Shown here: positions 36,818 through 45,540 of the stretch, piece after piece | How positions within the stretch are numbered: the stretch's first letter is position 1 | How the letters are laid out: each line of letters begins with the position of its first letter | Source: an uncultured Serinicoccus sp. | GTDB lineage: Bacteria > Actinomycetota > Actinomycetes > Actinomycetales > Dermatophilaceae | Direction of reading: 5' to 3' | DNA length: 64,000 nucleotides | NCBI RefSeq assembly: GCF_947500995.1 | Contig: NZ_CANMUA010000008.1 | Span: forward strand, 62,001 to 126,000 | The notes under the pieces: model-generated | Database searches by the model: none | What the model was told of the DNA's origin: nothing | Seen by the model: only the letters and a program-made list of their open reading frames with translations | Made by a program: the position numbers and the translations under genes

Positions 36818-37528
36818 TCAGAGCTGCGTGCCGACCAGCGCACCGATGGCATAGGTCACGGCCATGGCGGTGAGGCCGCCCAGCACGTTGCGGGCGATCG
36901 CCCGCGGCCGCGGCGAGCGGCCCAGGGTGGCGCTCACCCAGCCGGTGAGCACGAGGGCGAGCAGCACGGAGCCCACGGTAACCGGCACCCGCCAGGCCAG
37001 CGGCGGGGAGAGGATGGCGAGCAGCGGCAGCAGGGCGCCGAGGGTGAAGGCGACCAGCGAGGCCCAGGCGGCGTGCCAGGGGTTGGTGAGCTCGTCGGGG
37101 TCGATGTGCAGCTCGGCCTCGGCGTGCGCCGCGAGCGCGTCCCGCTCGGTGAGCTCGACGGCCACCCGGTGCGCGAGTTCGGGGGACAGACCCTTGCCGC
37201 GGTAGATGTCGGTGAGCTCGGCCAGCTCCTCCTCAGGCATCTCCTGCAGCTCGCGCCGCTCCAGGTCGAGCAGGGCGCGCTCGCTGTCGCGCTGGGTGCT
37301 GACCGAGACGTACTCCCCCACCGCCATCGACATGGCGCCCGCGGCCAGACCGGCGAGCCCGGCGGTGAGGATCGCCGTGCGGTCGGTGGTCGCCGCGGCG
37401 ACACCGATGACCAGGCCGGCGGTCGAGATGATCCCGTCGTTGGCGCCGAGGACCCCGGCGCGCAGCCAGTTGAGCGTGCTCGCGGTGGTGCGCGGCTCGG
37501 CGTGCTGCTGCAGGGATGACCCGACCAT
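36818..37528 (-). CDS. VIT1/CCC1 family membrane transporter
   Basis: 236 residues, five membrane helices. GANDGIISTAGLVIGVA near 28 and MSMAVGEYVSVSTQRDSERA near 66 are family signatures; a charged cytoplasmic helix (about 85-150) follows. Homologues move Fe2+ or Mn2+ out of the cytosol. Metal preference cannot be read here. It is transcribed separately from the iron-uptake module 10 kb away. Confidence 0.92.
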   Translation of the reverse strand: MVGSSLQQHAEPRTTASTLNWLRAGVLGANDGIISTAGLVIGVAAATTDRTAILTAGLAGLAAGAMSMAVGEYVSVSTQRDSERALLDLERRELQEMPEEELAELTDIYRGKGLSPELAHRVAVELTERDALAAHAEAELHIDPDELTNPWHAAWASLVAFTLGALLPLLAILSPPLAWRVPVTVGSVLLALVLTGWVSATLGRSPRPRAIARNVLGGLTAMAVTYAIGALVGTQL

Positions 37529-37611
37529 GTCTCCAGCGTCCTCCGGGTCGGCCGGGCGCGCCAGGACGGTGAGGCTTCGCTACCTCGATGCGCGGTAGGA
37601 GCGTGTGGCGT

Positions 37612-38868
37612 TCAGCGGGTCAGGTCCGCCTCGCGCCGGCCCCGGGCGGCCCGCGGCCCCACGTGGCGTCGGTGCACGAGCAGCGAGACGCCGAGCACGA
37701 CGAGGCCGGCCACGGAGAGCGCGGCGCCGACGAGCGCGGGCGCGCGGTAGCCGTAGCCCGCGGCGATGACCAGCCCGCCGACCCAGGCGCCGAGCGCGTT
37801 GGCGACGTTGAGGGAGGCGTGGTTCATGGCCGCCCCCAGGGTCCTGGCCGGACCGGCGACCTGCATGAGCCGCAGCTGCAGCCCGATCACCCAGGCCGAG
37901 CTGAAGAGGCCGATCGCGGCGACCGTGACCATGGCCGGCACGAGGGCGCCGGAGCTCCAGAAGAAGACGAGCAGCGCGGCCGCCGACCCGGTGCCGGTGA
38001 GGACCAGGGTGCGCAGCACCGACCAGTCCCCCAGCCGACCGCCGAGCCACGTCCCCACGACCGACACCACGCCATACACGAGCAGGAAGACGGGCACCCA
38101 GCTCTCGGCGAGACCGGTGACGTCGGTGAGCGTCGGGGCGATGTAGGAGTAGGTGGCGAACATGCCGCCGAAGCCGATGGCCCCGATCGCGAGCGTGAGC
38201 CAGAACTGGGTGCTCGTGAAGGCGCGCAGCTCGGCCCGGCGCGAGCGGGTCCGGTCGCGGGGGGTGCGCGGCACCCACAGGCGCACCAGCACCGCGGCCA
38301 GCAGCCCGATGACGGCGACCGCCCAGTAGCTCACCCGCCAGCCGAAGACCTGCCCGGCCCAGGTGCCGAGCGGCACCCCGACCAGCAGGGCGATCGGGAT
38401 GCCCAGCATGACGGTGCCGACGGCGCGGCCGCCCCGGCCGGGAGGTGCGAGCGAGATCGCGACCAGGGAGGCCAGCCCGAAGAAGCCGGCGTGCGGCAGC
38501 CCGGCCACGAAGCGGGCGGCCACGAGCGTGCCGAGCGTGGGGGCGAGGGCCGCGGCCGCGTTGGCCAGCGCGAAGAGCAGCATGAAGCCGACGAGGACGG
38601 CGCGGCGGGGCAGCCGGGCCGCCCCCACCGCGGCGACCGGGGCACCGACGACCACGCCGAGCGCGTAGGCGGAGATGGCATACCCGGCCGTCGGGATGGA
38701 CACGTCGAGGCCGGTCGCGATCTGCGGCAGCACGCCCATGGTGACGAACTCGGCGACGCCGATGCCGACACCACCCAGGATGAGGGCCGCGAAGGCGAGG
38801 GGAGGCGGCTGCCCGCCCGCGGGGGGACGTGCGGTGCGGGGCTGAGCGGTGGCGGACAGGGTCGACAA
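37612..38868 (-). CDS. MFS exporter (AraJ/Bcr-like)
   Basis: 418 residues, 12 membrane helices. GVAEFVTMGVLPQIATGL near 35 is typical of the DHA1/AraJ-type exporters, and RLPRRAVLVGFMLLFALAN is motif A. Probably exports drugs or sugars. Start is TTG 38868; no stronger start is nearby. A -10 box TAGGCT at 38935-38940 (minus) would give a leader of about 60 bases; a hairpin GTCCGC/GCGGAC (38908-38928) lies at its beginning. Confidence 0.88.
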   Translation of the reverse strand: MSTLSATAQPRTARPPAGGQPPPLAFAALILGGVGIGVAEFVTMGVLPQIATGLDVSIPTAGYAISAYALGVVVGAPVAAVGAARLPRRAVLVGFMLLFALANAAAALAPTLGTLVAARFVAGLPHAGFFGLASLVAISLAPPGRGGRAVGTVMLGIPIALLVGVPLGTWAGQVFGWRVSYWAVAVIGLLAAVLVRLWVPRTPRDRTRSRRAELRAFTSTQFWLTLAIGAIGFGGMFATYSYIAPTLTDVTGLAESWVPVFLLVYGVVSVVGTWLGGRLGDWSVLRTLVLTGTGSAAALLVFFWSSGALVPAMVTVAAIGLFSSAWVIGLQLRLMQVAGPARTLGAAMNHASLNVANALGAWVGGLVIAAGYGYRAPALVGAALSVAGLVVLGVSLLVHRRHVGPRAARGRREADLTR

Positions 38869-38934
38869 AGGAGGGCCTCGGGTCTGAGGGGCACGACGAT
38901 GGGGGACGTCCGCACCCCGGGCGCGGACCTCTCC

Positions 38935-38940
38935 AGCCTA
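38935..38940 (-). promoter_or_regulatory. -10 box TAGGCT before MFS gene
   Basis: On the minus strand, about 67 bases from the TTG start, with a hairpin at the expected start of the leader. Confidence 0.4.
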
Positions 38941-38989
38941 ACCCCGCGGGCCCCCGCCCCCGTCCCCGTTCCCCCTGACCGCGCCCGGG

Positions 38990-39571
38990 TCAGCCGTCGA
39001 CGGCCTCGGCGATCGCGACGAAGTTGGCCTTCTGCCCGCCGTCGCTGCGGGCGCCCAGGGAGGGGTCGCAGGTGATGAGGGCGATCCGCGCCACCTCGTC
39101 CTGGTCGCCCCAGACCGCGTCGCTGCGCTGCAGGCCCTCCTTGGAGATCTGCTGGGTCGAGGTGACGACGAAGTCACGGGTCCCGCCGTGGCCGTAGCCG
39201 ACCGTGACGACGTCGCCGTCGCTCACCTCGGCCAGGTCGTAGAACACGTCCGGCTCGTCGTAGTAGGTGACGTGCGCGGCGATGACCGCCGTCCCCACCT
39301 GGCCGGGGACCACGCGCCCGGACCCGGCGTACCAGATCGCCTCGCCCTGGTCGGGGTTGATCGTCCCCTGGGGCGTGAGGCCCTCGGGCGCGATGGGCTC
39401 CTCCTCCAGCCCCGCCGCCGGCACCGTGACCCAGGCCGGCGCCGCGTCGCCCTCGGCGTGGACGGGCCGCCCGTCGGTGCCCTGGATCGCCCCCACCGCC
39501 TGGACGGCGAGCGCACTGACCCCGAGCGCGCCCACCAGCAGCCCGGTGGGCACCAGCAGGCGGGCGTTCAC
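38990..39571 (-). CDS. Class E/F-type sortase
   Basis: 193 residues. N-terminal membrane helix (about 7-28), then a sortase barrel with catalytic His in VIAAHVTYY and catalytic Cys in ALITCDPSLG. GQVGTAVIAAH and WYAGSGRVVPGQVGTAV match single-domain actinobacterial class E/F enzymes. The catalytic Arg is probably the one in GARSDGG. Sortases cut a C-terminal sorting signal and attach the protein to peptidoglycan. It follows the surface-protein gene by 20 bases, so that protein is the natural substrate candidate. Confidence 0.85.
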   Translation of the reverse strand: MNARLLVPTGLLVGALGVSALAVQAVGAIQGTDGRPVHAEGDAAPAWVTVPAAGLEEEPIAPEGLTPQGTINPDQGEAIWYAGSGRVVPGQVGTAVIAAHVTYYDEPDVFYDLAEVSDGDVVTVGYGHGGTRDFVVTSTQQISKEGLQRSDAVWGDQDEVARIALITCDPSLGARSDGGQKANFVAIAEAVDG

Positions 39572-39591
39572 GCTCGGGACTCCGGAAGGGC

Positions 39592-40263
39592 TCAGCCCTG
39601 GTGGCGGTGCTGCTGGCGACGCACACCCAGCGCGGCAGCACCGGCACCGGCGACCGCCAGGACGGCACCACCGACGAGCAACGGCGACAGCCCGGCCTCC
39701 CGCAGCGGCCCGTCGGTCTCGACCGCGGGCCCGGCGGCCTGCACGTCCTCCTGGGCCTCGTCACCCGCGGCCGCGTCGTCGCTGCCCGCGCTCGCCTCGT
39801 CGTCCCCGGCGGCGGCCTCGTCGCCGGCCGCCGCACCGTCGTCCTCGGCCGCCGCACCGCCGTCCTCGGCGGCCGCACCGCCGTCCGACTCCTCCTCGGG
39901 CGCCGGTGCCTCCTCCTCGGCGGCCGCGCTGCCCTGGCACAGGGTGATCTCGCGGATGACGGCCCCGCCCTCGCTGCTGTAGGTCTCCCCGTAGCCCGGG
40001 TCGGCGACCTCGACGGCGCTGTCGTCCGAGGTGAGGGTCAGGGCGACCCACTCGTTGCCCCCCTCGAGGTATGGCCCGTGGGTCGCCTCGTCGAGGTACG
40101 TCGCCGTCGCCGTACCGGGCATGGCCATGACGTCGCACCGCACGTTGTCGTAGGTGTCGGCCAGCTGGTCCTCGTCGACCGCCAGGGCGGGGCCGGCGGC
40201 CAGCGCCGTGAGCGCGGCCGCTCCGGCCGCGACGGTCAGGGTCCGCAGGGTCGTGGTGCTCAT
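39592..40263 (-). CDS. Acidic secreted surface protein with C-terminal membrane anchor
   Basis: 223 residues. Signal peptide (about 1-28), a globular segment with two Cys (about 30-110), an Ala/Asp/Glu repeat region (about 115-180), and a C-terminal helix with a basic tail (RRQQHRHQG). Before the helix is LREAGLSP, where an LPxTG-type motif would lie; no canonical motif is present. The C-terminal layout is that of a sorting signal. ATG 40263 follows GGAGAGG. Co-transcribed with the sortase. Function unknown. Confidence 0.75.
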   Translation of the reverse strand: MSTTTLRTLTVAAGAAALTALAAGPALAVDEDQLADTYDNVRCDVMAMPGTATATYLDEATHGPYLEGGNEWVALTLTSDDSAVEVADPGYGETYSSEGGAVIREITLCQGSAAAEEEAPAPEEESDGGAAAEDGGAAAEDDGAAAGDEAAAGDDEASAGSDDAAAGDEAQEDVQAAGPAVETDGPLREAGLSPLLVGGAVLAVAGAGAAALGVRRQQHRHQG

Positions 40264-40329
40264 GAGGGTCCTCTCCGCAGGCACGCGGTTCGTCGCGGTG
40301 CCGGGCCGTCCTGCGCGCGGACCAGCCCG

Positions 40330-40356
40330 GTCACACGAATCACATCTGTCACATTC
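40330..40356 (-). promoter_or_regulatory. Triple 9-bp GTCACA-type direct repeat (MtrA-box-like)
   Basis: On the + strand GTCACACGA, ATCACATCT and GTCACATTC follow each other at exact 9-base spacing. Tandem GTCACANNN is the site described for the actinobacterial response regulator MtrA, which controls cell-wall genes. A -10 box TAGGGT is at 40368-40373 (minus), so the repeats would lie just after the transcription start. Confidence 0.5.
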
Positions 40357-40440
40357 GACGCTTCCGCACCCTAGCGAGGCCGACGCGGACCCTGAACCAC
40401 CAGACCGGCGTGTCGCCGAACCGCGGGGCAGCGGGCCCGG

Positions 40441-42360
40441 TCAGCGCGCGTGCACGAGCGCCACGAGGGTGGCGCCCTCCTGCGGGAGGTGGCTGCGCGG
40501 GGTGACGACCGTCGCCACCCCGTCCTGCACGACGAACATGAGGACCGCGTCCGGCTCGCGCTCCCGGAAGTCGTCGAGCGTGTGCTGGGAGGTCAGCCGG
40601 GTCTTGCGCACCTGCATCCCCTCCCGGGTCGCGGTGTCCAGCTCGGGCGCCGACATGGGCGGGGCGAAGGCGACCTGCGCGGTGAGCTTGCTGGCGGTCT
40701 GCTGCTTGGCCTTGGCCTCCGAGAGCGTGCCGCCGCTGCCCCCGCTGGTGCGGTCCCGGGGCCTCGAGCGCCGCGGCAGCGACTCGCCCTGGCGCCGCAG
40801 CTGGTAGGTGTTGGACTGGCCGAGGGCGTGCCCGAACTCCCGCGCCGCCGTCGAGTTGGTGTCGTCGTCGTGCGTGGCCGCGACGAGGGAGCCGAGACCG
40901 GCCAGCTCCATGTCCTCCACGGCATACTCCGAGAGGATGTGCGTCCGCTCCACCCGCAGCCCCGCCATCCGCGCCTGCGCCACCTCGGCCGGCGCCAGCG
41001 AGACGAGCAGCGTCGGCACCTTGAGCTCGGTGAGCACCCCCGCGGCCTGCCGCGCCCACAGCGGCGCCCCGGCGAAGAGGACGCCGTTGGGCGTCGTCGT
41101 CGCCAGCCCCAGCCGCTCGGCCAGGCGCCCCACCCCCAGCCCGTAGACCGCGACCGTCACGACGATGGTCACGAACACCAGGGGCACCAGGTCGGCCGAG
41201 GCGAGCACGAGCTGCTCCAGCCGCTCTGCCGAGGCCTCGAGCGCGAGGCTCTCCCGGGCGTCCTCCCCGCCGAGCGCGGCCAGCGAGCGCGCCTCGTCGG
41301 CCGCGTGCTCGATCTCGAGCGCGAAGATGCTCGTCACCGCGGCGGCGACGATGCCCCGGGGCGCCATGAAGGCCAGCAGGGTGCGTTCCTGCCGGGTCGC
41401 CTGGGTGCCGAGCAGCCCCAGCGCGACGGACGCGGGGCGCACCACGAGGAGCAGGAGCAGGACGAAGACCGCCGCGGTGGGCGCGACGGCGACCACCTCG
41501 GCGGGACTGACCCGCCCGGCCAGCAGCACGAACAGCGCGCCCACGATGAGCACCTGCAGGTGCTCCTTGAACTCCCGGACGTGCTCCAGCCGCAGCCCGG
41601 GCCGGTTGGCGAGGTAGATGCCCAGCATCGTCACGGTCAGCAGGCCGCTCTCGGACTGCAGCTCGTTGGAGATGACCAGTGACCCCACCGCGACGGCGAG
41701 GAAGGTCACGCCCTCGAGGAAGTCAGGGATGAGGTGACGACGCATCGCCACCTCCAGCAGGACCCCGAAGAGCAGCGCGAGCACGGTGGAGATGACGACC
41801 GTGCGGCCCAGCGTGAGGGCGGCCGTCGCGAGCGCCCCGTCCGGGCCGCCGACGATGATGGCCTGGAAGACCAGCACGGCGAGGATCGCACCGATGGGGT
41901 CGACGACGATGCCCTCCCACCGCAGCATGGAGGACACCCGACGCGTGGGGCGCAGCTGGCGGATGATGGGGGCGATGACGGTGGGGCCGGTCACCACGAG
42001 CAGCGCCCCGATGAGCAGGGCGAGCTGCCACTCGACCCCGGCCACGATGGCGGCCACGGTCGTCAGCGCCCACGCCAGCAGCACGGTGACGGAGCAGAGC
42101 CGGACGACGGCCGTGCTCAGGCCCCGCAGGTCACGGAACCGCAGCGACAGCGACCCTTCGAAGAGGATGACGCCGACCGCCAGGTTGACGCCCGCGAAGA
42201 GCAGGTCCCGGCCGAGCACGGTCTCGGGGCTGACGAACTGCCCGAGCCCGAACCCGACGACGAGCAGCAGCAGGATCGAGGGCACCCGCAGCCGGTATGC
42301 CGCGAGCTGGCAGACGATGGCGACCCCGAGCACGAGGGCGAGGTAGGGGGCGGGCGGCAC
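40441..42360 (-). CDS. Na+/H+ antiporter, CPA1/NhaP-type with C-terminal regulatory domain
   Basis: 639 residues. Twelve to thirteen membrane helices (about 1-420). VVTGPTVIAPIIRQL near 130 and RWEGIVVDPIGAILAVL near 155 (ion-binding Asp) match CPA1, and FMAPRGIVAAAV near 345 is also a family segment. The C-terminal 220 residues form a TrkA-like nucleotide-binding part and a poorly conserved tail. It should exchange Na+ or K+ for protons. GTG 42360 chosen; the codons upstream are antisense to the next promoter. Confidence 0.9.
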   Translation of the reverse strand: MPPAPYLALVLGVAIVCQLAAYRLRVPSILLLLVVGFGLGQFVSPETVLGRDLLFAGVNLAVGVILFEGSLSLRFRDLRGLSTAVVRLCSVTVLLAWALTTVAAIVAGVEWQLALLIGALLVVTGPTVIAPIIRQLRPTRRVSSMLRWEGIVVDPIGAILAVLVFQAIIVGGPDGALATAALTLGRTVVISTVLALLFGVLLEVAMRRHLIPDFLEGVTFLAVAVGSLVISNELQSESGLLTVTMLGIYLANRPGLRLEHVREFKEHLQVLIVGALFVLLAGRVSPAEVVAVAPTAAVFVLLLLLVVRPASVALGLLGTQATRQERTLLAFMAPRGIVAAAVTSIFALEIEHAADEARSLAALGGEDARESLALEASAERLEQLVLASADLVPLVFVTIVVTVAVYGLGVGRLAERLGLATTTPNGVLFAGAPLWARQAAGVLTELKVPTLLVSLAPAEVAQARMAGLRVERTHILSEYAVEDMELAGLGSLVAATHDDDTNSTAAREFGHALGQSNTYQLRRQGESLPRRSRPRDRTSGGSGGTLSEAKAKQQTASKLTAQVAFAPPMSAPELDTATREGMQVRKTRLTSQHTLDDFREREPDAVLMFVVQDGVATVVTPRSHLPQEGATLVALVHAR

Positions 42361-42478
42361 GCTCGCAGTCTGCCAGCACAACGCGTCCTGGCCCCGCTCA
42401 CCGGCGCGTCGGGGTGGCCACGTGCACGTCATCGACGGGGGCGACCCGCTGCGGGAGGTCGACCTGCGCGGCGCTGGC

Positions 42479-42484
42479 TAGCCT
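42479..42484 (+). promoter_or_regulatory. -10 box TAGCCT (leaderless type)
   Basis: TAGCCT ends 6 bases before GTG 42491. Divergent from the antiporter gene. Confidence 0.55.
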
Positions 42485-42490
42485 GGCCTC

Positions 42491-43477
42491 GTGGACGAGC
42501 AGGCGGACGAGGAGGACGAGTCCGACTCGGCGCTGCGCGAAGCGGTCTCCGCGGTGTATGCCGCCGCGCCCGCCGACTTCGTCGCGACCCGTCAGGAGTG
42601 GGTCACCCGGCTGCGCTCCCAGGGGCGCAGGGACCTCGCGAAGGAGGCCGGGGCGCTGCGCAAGCCGAGCGTCGCGGCGGCCGCGGTCAACGCCCTGGTG
42701 CGGGCCGGGGACCCGGCCGCCGAGAGGTTGACGGAGGTCGGGGCCCGGCTCCGGCACGCCCAGTCGGCGATGGACGTGACCGGGCTGCAGGAGCTGCGCG
42801 CCGAGCGCGACGCGGTGCTGGCCGAGTGGGTCGCGGCCGCCCGCCGGCACGCGCCCGTGCCGCTCACGGCCGCCGGTGAGGGCGAGGTCCGCGACACCGG
42901 GGTCGCCGCCCTGGCCGGCGCCCACGCGACCGAGGTGGTCCTCGGTGGGACGTTGACCCGGGCGCTGGCCTACAGCGGGTTCGGCGAGGTCGACGTGGCC
43001 GACGCCGTGGCGCGCACGAGCACCGGTGTCGTGCTCACCCGGATCGAGGGTGGCGGCGCCGCGGACCAGCCGGCACCCGCCGGGGTCGGGGACCCGTCCC
43101 GCGACGACGACGGGGCGACGCCAGCCGGACCCGACGGACCCGACGGGGCCGCTGAGGAGCCCGACGACAGCGACGCACTGCCACGGCTGCAGGACGAGCT
43201 GGAGGCGGCCGAGGCGGAGGTCGGCCGGGCGCGGGAGGCCCGCAAGGAGGCCGCGGAGGCGGCGGGCCGGCGACGGGACGAGCTCGAGGTCGCCCGGTCC
43301 GGGGTGGAGCAGGCCCGCCGGCTGCTGGCCCAGGCGGAGCAGCACGCGACCACGGCGCAGGAGCGCGCCGACCGTGCCCAGGGCGAGGAGGACGCCGCGG
43401 ACGAGGGCCTGGCGGCGGCACGCACCGCCCGGGACGAGGCGCGAACCCGGCTCGAGGAGGCGCAGGACGCCGGCTGA
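42491..43477 (+). CDS. Coiled-coil protein of unknown function
   Basis: 328 residues. The N-terminal half is helical (DFVATRQEWVTRL, then RRDLAKEAGALRKPSVAA); about 190-225 is an Asp/Pro/Gly linker; the C-terminal ~100 residues have a strong heptad pattern (LQDELEAAEAEVGRAREARK). No enzyme motif or membrane segment. I recall similar uncharacterised proteins in other actinobacteria but cannot name the family. GTG start supported by the -10 box. Confidence 0.7.
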   Translation: MDEQADEEDESDSALREAVSAVYAAAPADFVATRQEWVTRLRSQGRRDLAKEAGALRKPSVAAAAVNALVRAGDPAAERLTEVGARLRHAQSAMDVTGLQELRAERDAVLAEWVAAARRHAPVPLTAAGEGEVRDTGVAALAGAHATEVVLGGTLTRALAYSGFGEVDVADAVARTSTGVVLTRIEGGGAADQPAPAGVGDPSRDDDGATPAGPDGPDGAAEEPDDSDALPRLQDELEAAEAEVGRAREARKEAAEAAGRRRDELEVARSGVEQARRLLAQAEQHATTAQERADRAQGEEDAADEGLAAARTARDEARTRLEEAQDAG

Positions 43478-43540
43478 GCAGGCCGGTTCGAGTCCCCCGC
43501 CGGGGAGGGGCGCCCCGTCACGTCACGAGCCTGCCGACCC

Positions 43541-43610
43541 CACTCATACGCAGAAGGTGTTCCTCTGCGGGGATGCATCCCGGCGGAGGAACACCTTCTG
43601 CGTGGGAGTG
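43541..43610. repeat. 70-bp inverted repeat, family B copy 1
   Basis: Arms of 24-25 bases (ACGCAGAAGGTGTTCCTC inside) pair with two mismatches and enclose GGGATGCATCCC, itself a perfect palindrome. Lies between the convergent coiled-coil and bioY genes. A related copy is at 52453-52521. Possible bidirectional terminator or REP-like element. Confidence 0.85.
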
Positions 43611-43618
43611 TGGTGCGC

Positions 43619-44230
43619 TCAGTCGCGCCCGGAGTCCAGACGGCGCACGAGCGCCCAGACGGCGGGGAAGATCGCGGCGGCGATGCCGGCCTTGATGATG
43701 CCGGGCACGATGAAGGGCGTGACGCCGATGGCGGCGATGGCCGCCGGGTCGGTCATGCCGAGGATGCCGGCCATGTAGGGCACGCCCACGAGGAAGGGCG
43801 CGGCCGTGGCGAGGAGGAAGCCGACCATGGCCAGCCCGACGTGCCGGTCCCAGGCCCGCTCGGCGGCCCAGCCGGCGATGGCCGCCGCGGCGACGAAGCC
43901 GATGATGAACCCGAAGGTCGGCGACATGAGGTAGAGCGGACCACCCGCTCCGCCGGCGAAGATCGGCGCTCCCGCCAGGCCGGCGACCATGTAGGTCGTC
44001 AGGGCCGCGGCACCGCGGCGCATGCCCAGCGCCGACCCGACGAGCATGACGCCCAGGGTCTGCCCGGTGATGGGGACCGGCCCGATGCGGAACTCCACGA
44101 GGGCGAGCAGCGACACCACGACCACACCACCGGCGACGAGCCCGACGTCGGTGAGGACCCCCCGCCGCGGCAGGAGCCGGTCGGCGAGGACGAGCGACGG
44201 TGCGGGGGACGAGGCGGAGGCGGTCGACAT
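43619..44230 (-). CDS. bioY: Biotin transporter substrate-binding component BioY
   Basis: 203 residues, six membrane helices. VPITGQTLGVMLVGSALG near 60 and GGPLYLMSPTFGFIIGF near 105 are BioY signatures. BioY binds biotin in the membrane and works with an ECF EcfA/EcfT module or alone; the energising genes bioM/bioN are not adjacent. ATG 44230 was chosen as the first start in front of the hydrophobic core; the longer frame upstream is low-complexity. No BirA/BioR site was recognised. Confidence 0.92.
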   Translation of the reverse strand: MSTASASSPAPSLVLADRLLPRRGVLTDVGLVAGGVVVVSLLALVEFRIGPVPITGQTLGVMLVGSALGMRRGAAALTTYMVAGLAGAPIFAGGAGGPLYLMSPTFGFIIGFVAAAAIAGWAAERAWDRHVGLAMVGFLLATAAPFLVGVPYMAGILGMTDPAAIAAIGVTPFIVPGIIKAGIAAAIFPAVWALVRRLDSGRD

Positions 44231-44418
44231 GGGCCACAGGATGCCACAGCCGCACCCGCGCGGCGGCCCGCCACGACCGGCCCCGCCGACCTGGGGCGAC
44301 TGGCACCCGGGTGACCCCACGTCATACCCTGGGAGCCGCACTGGCGCCGGTCACTGCCCCCTGGGGTGGCCGGCGCGATGTCGTTGCCGCCCTGTGAGAC
44401 CACGACGAAGGACACTGC

Positions 44419-45438
44419 ATGAAGATCGGCCTGCTGACCTCCGGCGGCGACTGCCCCGGACTCAACGCCGTCATCCGTGGCGTGGTCCTCAAGGGGGACC
44501 GGATCTACGAGCACGAGTTCGTCGGCATCAAGGACGGCTTCCGCGGCCTGGTCGAGGACGACATCGTCCCGCTCCCCCGCAAGCGCGTCCGCGGCCTGTC
44601 CAAGGTCGGCGGCACCATCCTCGGCACCTCCCGGATCAGCCCGATCCGCACCGGCGGCATCGACAGGGTCAAGGAGGTCATGGACAAGCACGAGATCGAC
44701 GCGCTCGTGGCGATCGGCGGTGAGGGGACGCTGACCGTGGCCCGCATGTTCCACGACGAGGGCATCAACGTCGTCGGCGTGCCCAAGACGATCGACAACG
44801 ACCTCTCGGCCACCGACCGGACCTTCGGCTTCGACACCGCGGTGTCCATCGCGACCGAGTCCATCGACCGGCTGCGCACCACCGGCGAGGCGCACTCGCG
44901 CTGCATGGTCGTGGAGGTCATGGGCCGGCACGTCGGGTGGATCGCCCTGCACGCCGGCATCGCCAGCGGCGCGCACGCGATCCTCATCCCGGAGGTGCCG
45001 GTGGCCACCGACCAGCTGTGCCAGTGGGTGCAGAACGCCATGGACCGTGGTCGCGCGCCGACCATCGTGGTCGCCGAGGGCTTCACCTTCGCCGGGGCCG
45101 AGCAGGTCGCCAGCGACCGGGTGGACGGCTTCGGGCGCCCGCTGCTCGGCGGCATCGGCGAGGCGGTGACCCGCGTCATCGAGGAGCGCACCGGCATCGA
45201 GACCCGCAACACCACGCTGGGCCACCTGCAGCGCGGCGGCGTCCCCAGCTCCTACGACCGGGTGCTGGCCACCCGGTTCGGCACCGCCGCCATCGACTCG
45301 GTCAGCGCCAAGAAGTGGGGCACGATGGTCGCGCTGAACGGCATGGACATCGTCAACGTCAACCTGCGCGACGCGACCAGCGAGCTCAAGCTCGTCCCCC
45401 GCGACCAGTGGGACGAGGCCGCCATCATGTTCGGCTGA
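44419..45438 (+). CDS. pfkA: 6-phosphofructokinase
   Basis: 339 residues. LLTSGGDCPGLNAVIRGV is the N-terminal nucleotide loop; AIGGEGTLTVAR carries Gly after GGE, the residue that marks ATP-dependent forms; VPKTIDNDLS has Lys where E. coli has Gly. Gly plus Lys is the combination seen in actinobacterial ATP-PFK, and Asp plus Lys would indicate pyrophosphate. So ATP-dependent is predicted. Catalytic Asp in TIDND. ATG 44419 is preceded by AAGGA. Transcribed alone. Confidence 0.93.
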   Translation: MKIGLLTSGGDCPGLNAVIRGVVLKGDRIYEHEFVGIKDGFRGLVEDDIVPLPRKRVRGLSKVGGTILGTSRISPIRTGGIDRVKEVMDKHEIDALVAIGGEGTLTVARMFHDEGINVVGVPKTIDNDLSATDRTFGFDTAVSIATESIDRLRTTGEAHSRCMVVEVMGRHVGWIALHAGIASGAHAILIPEVPVATDQLCQWVQNAMDRGRAPTIVVAEGFTFAGAEQVASDRVDGFGRPLLGGIGEAVTRVIEERTGIETRNTTLGHLQRGGVPSSYDRVLATRFGTAAIDSVSAKKWGTMVALNGMDIVNVNLRDATSELKLVPRDQWDEAAIMFG

Positions 45439-45528
45439 CGCCGGAGGCCGGGCCGCGGGCCGACCATGGTCGCGCCGGCACCTCTTGACCCGGCGTCACC
45501 CCGGTCCAGGGCAGGTGCGGCGCGCACC

Positions 45529-45534
45529 TAGGAT
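45529..45534 (+). promoter_or_regulatory. -10 box TAGGAT (leaderless type) before ilvA
   Basis: TAGGAT ends 6 bases before ATG 45541. Confidence 0.55.
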
Positions 45535-45540
45535 CGCGGT

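Noticed and set aside
43486-43510. GGTTCGAGTCC resembling a tRNA T-loop
   Set aside because: The flanking bases do not pair as a T-stem and no acceptor, D or anticodon arm can be drawn upstream.
44231-44418. Riboswitch or biotin operator between bioY and pfkA
   Set aside because: I found no conserved riboswitch core or BirA/BioR palindrome; only a GTCATACC word and a Shine-Dalgarno for pfkA.
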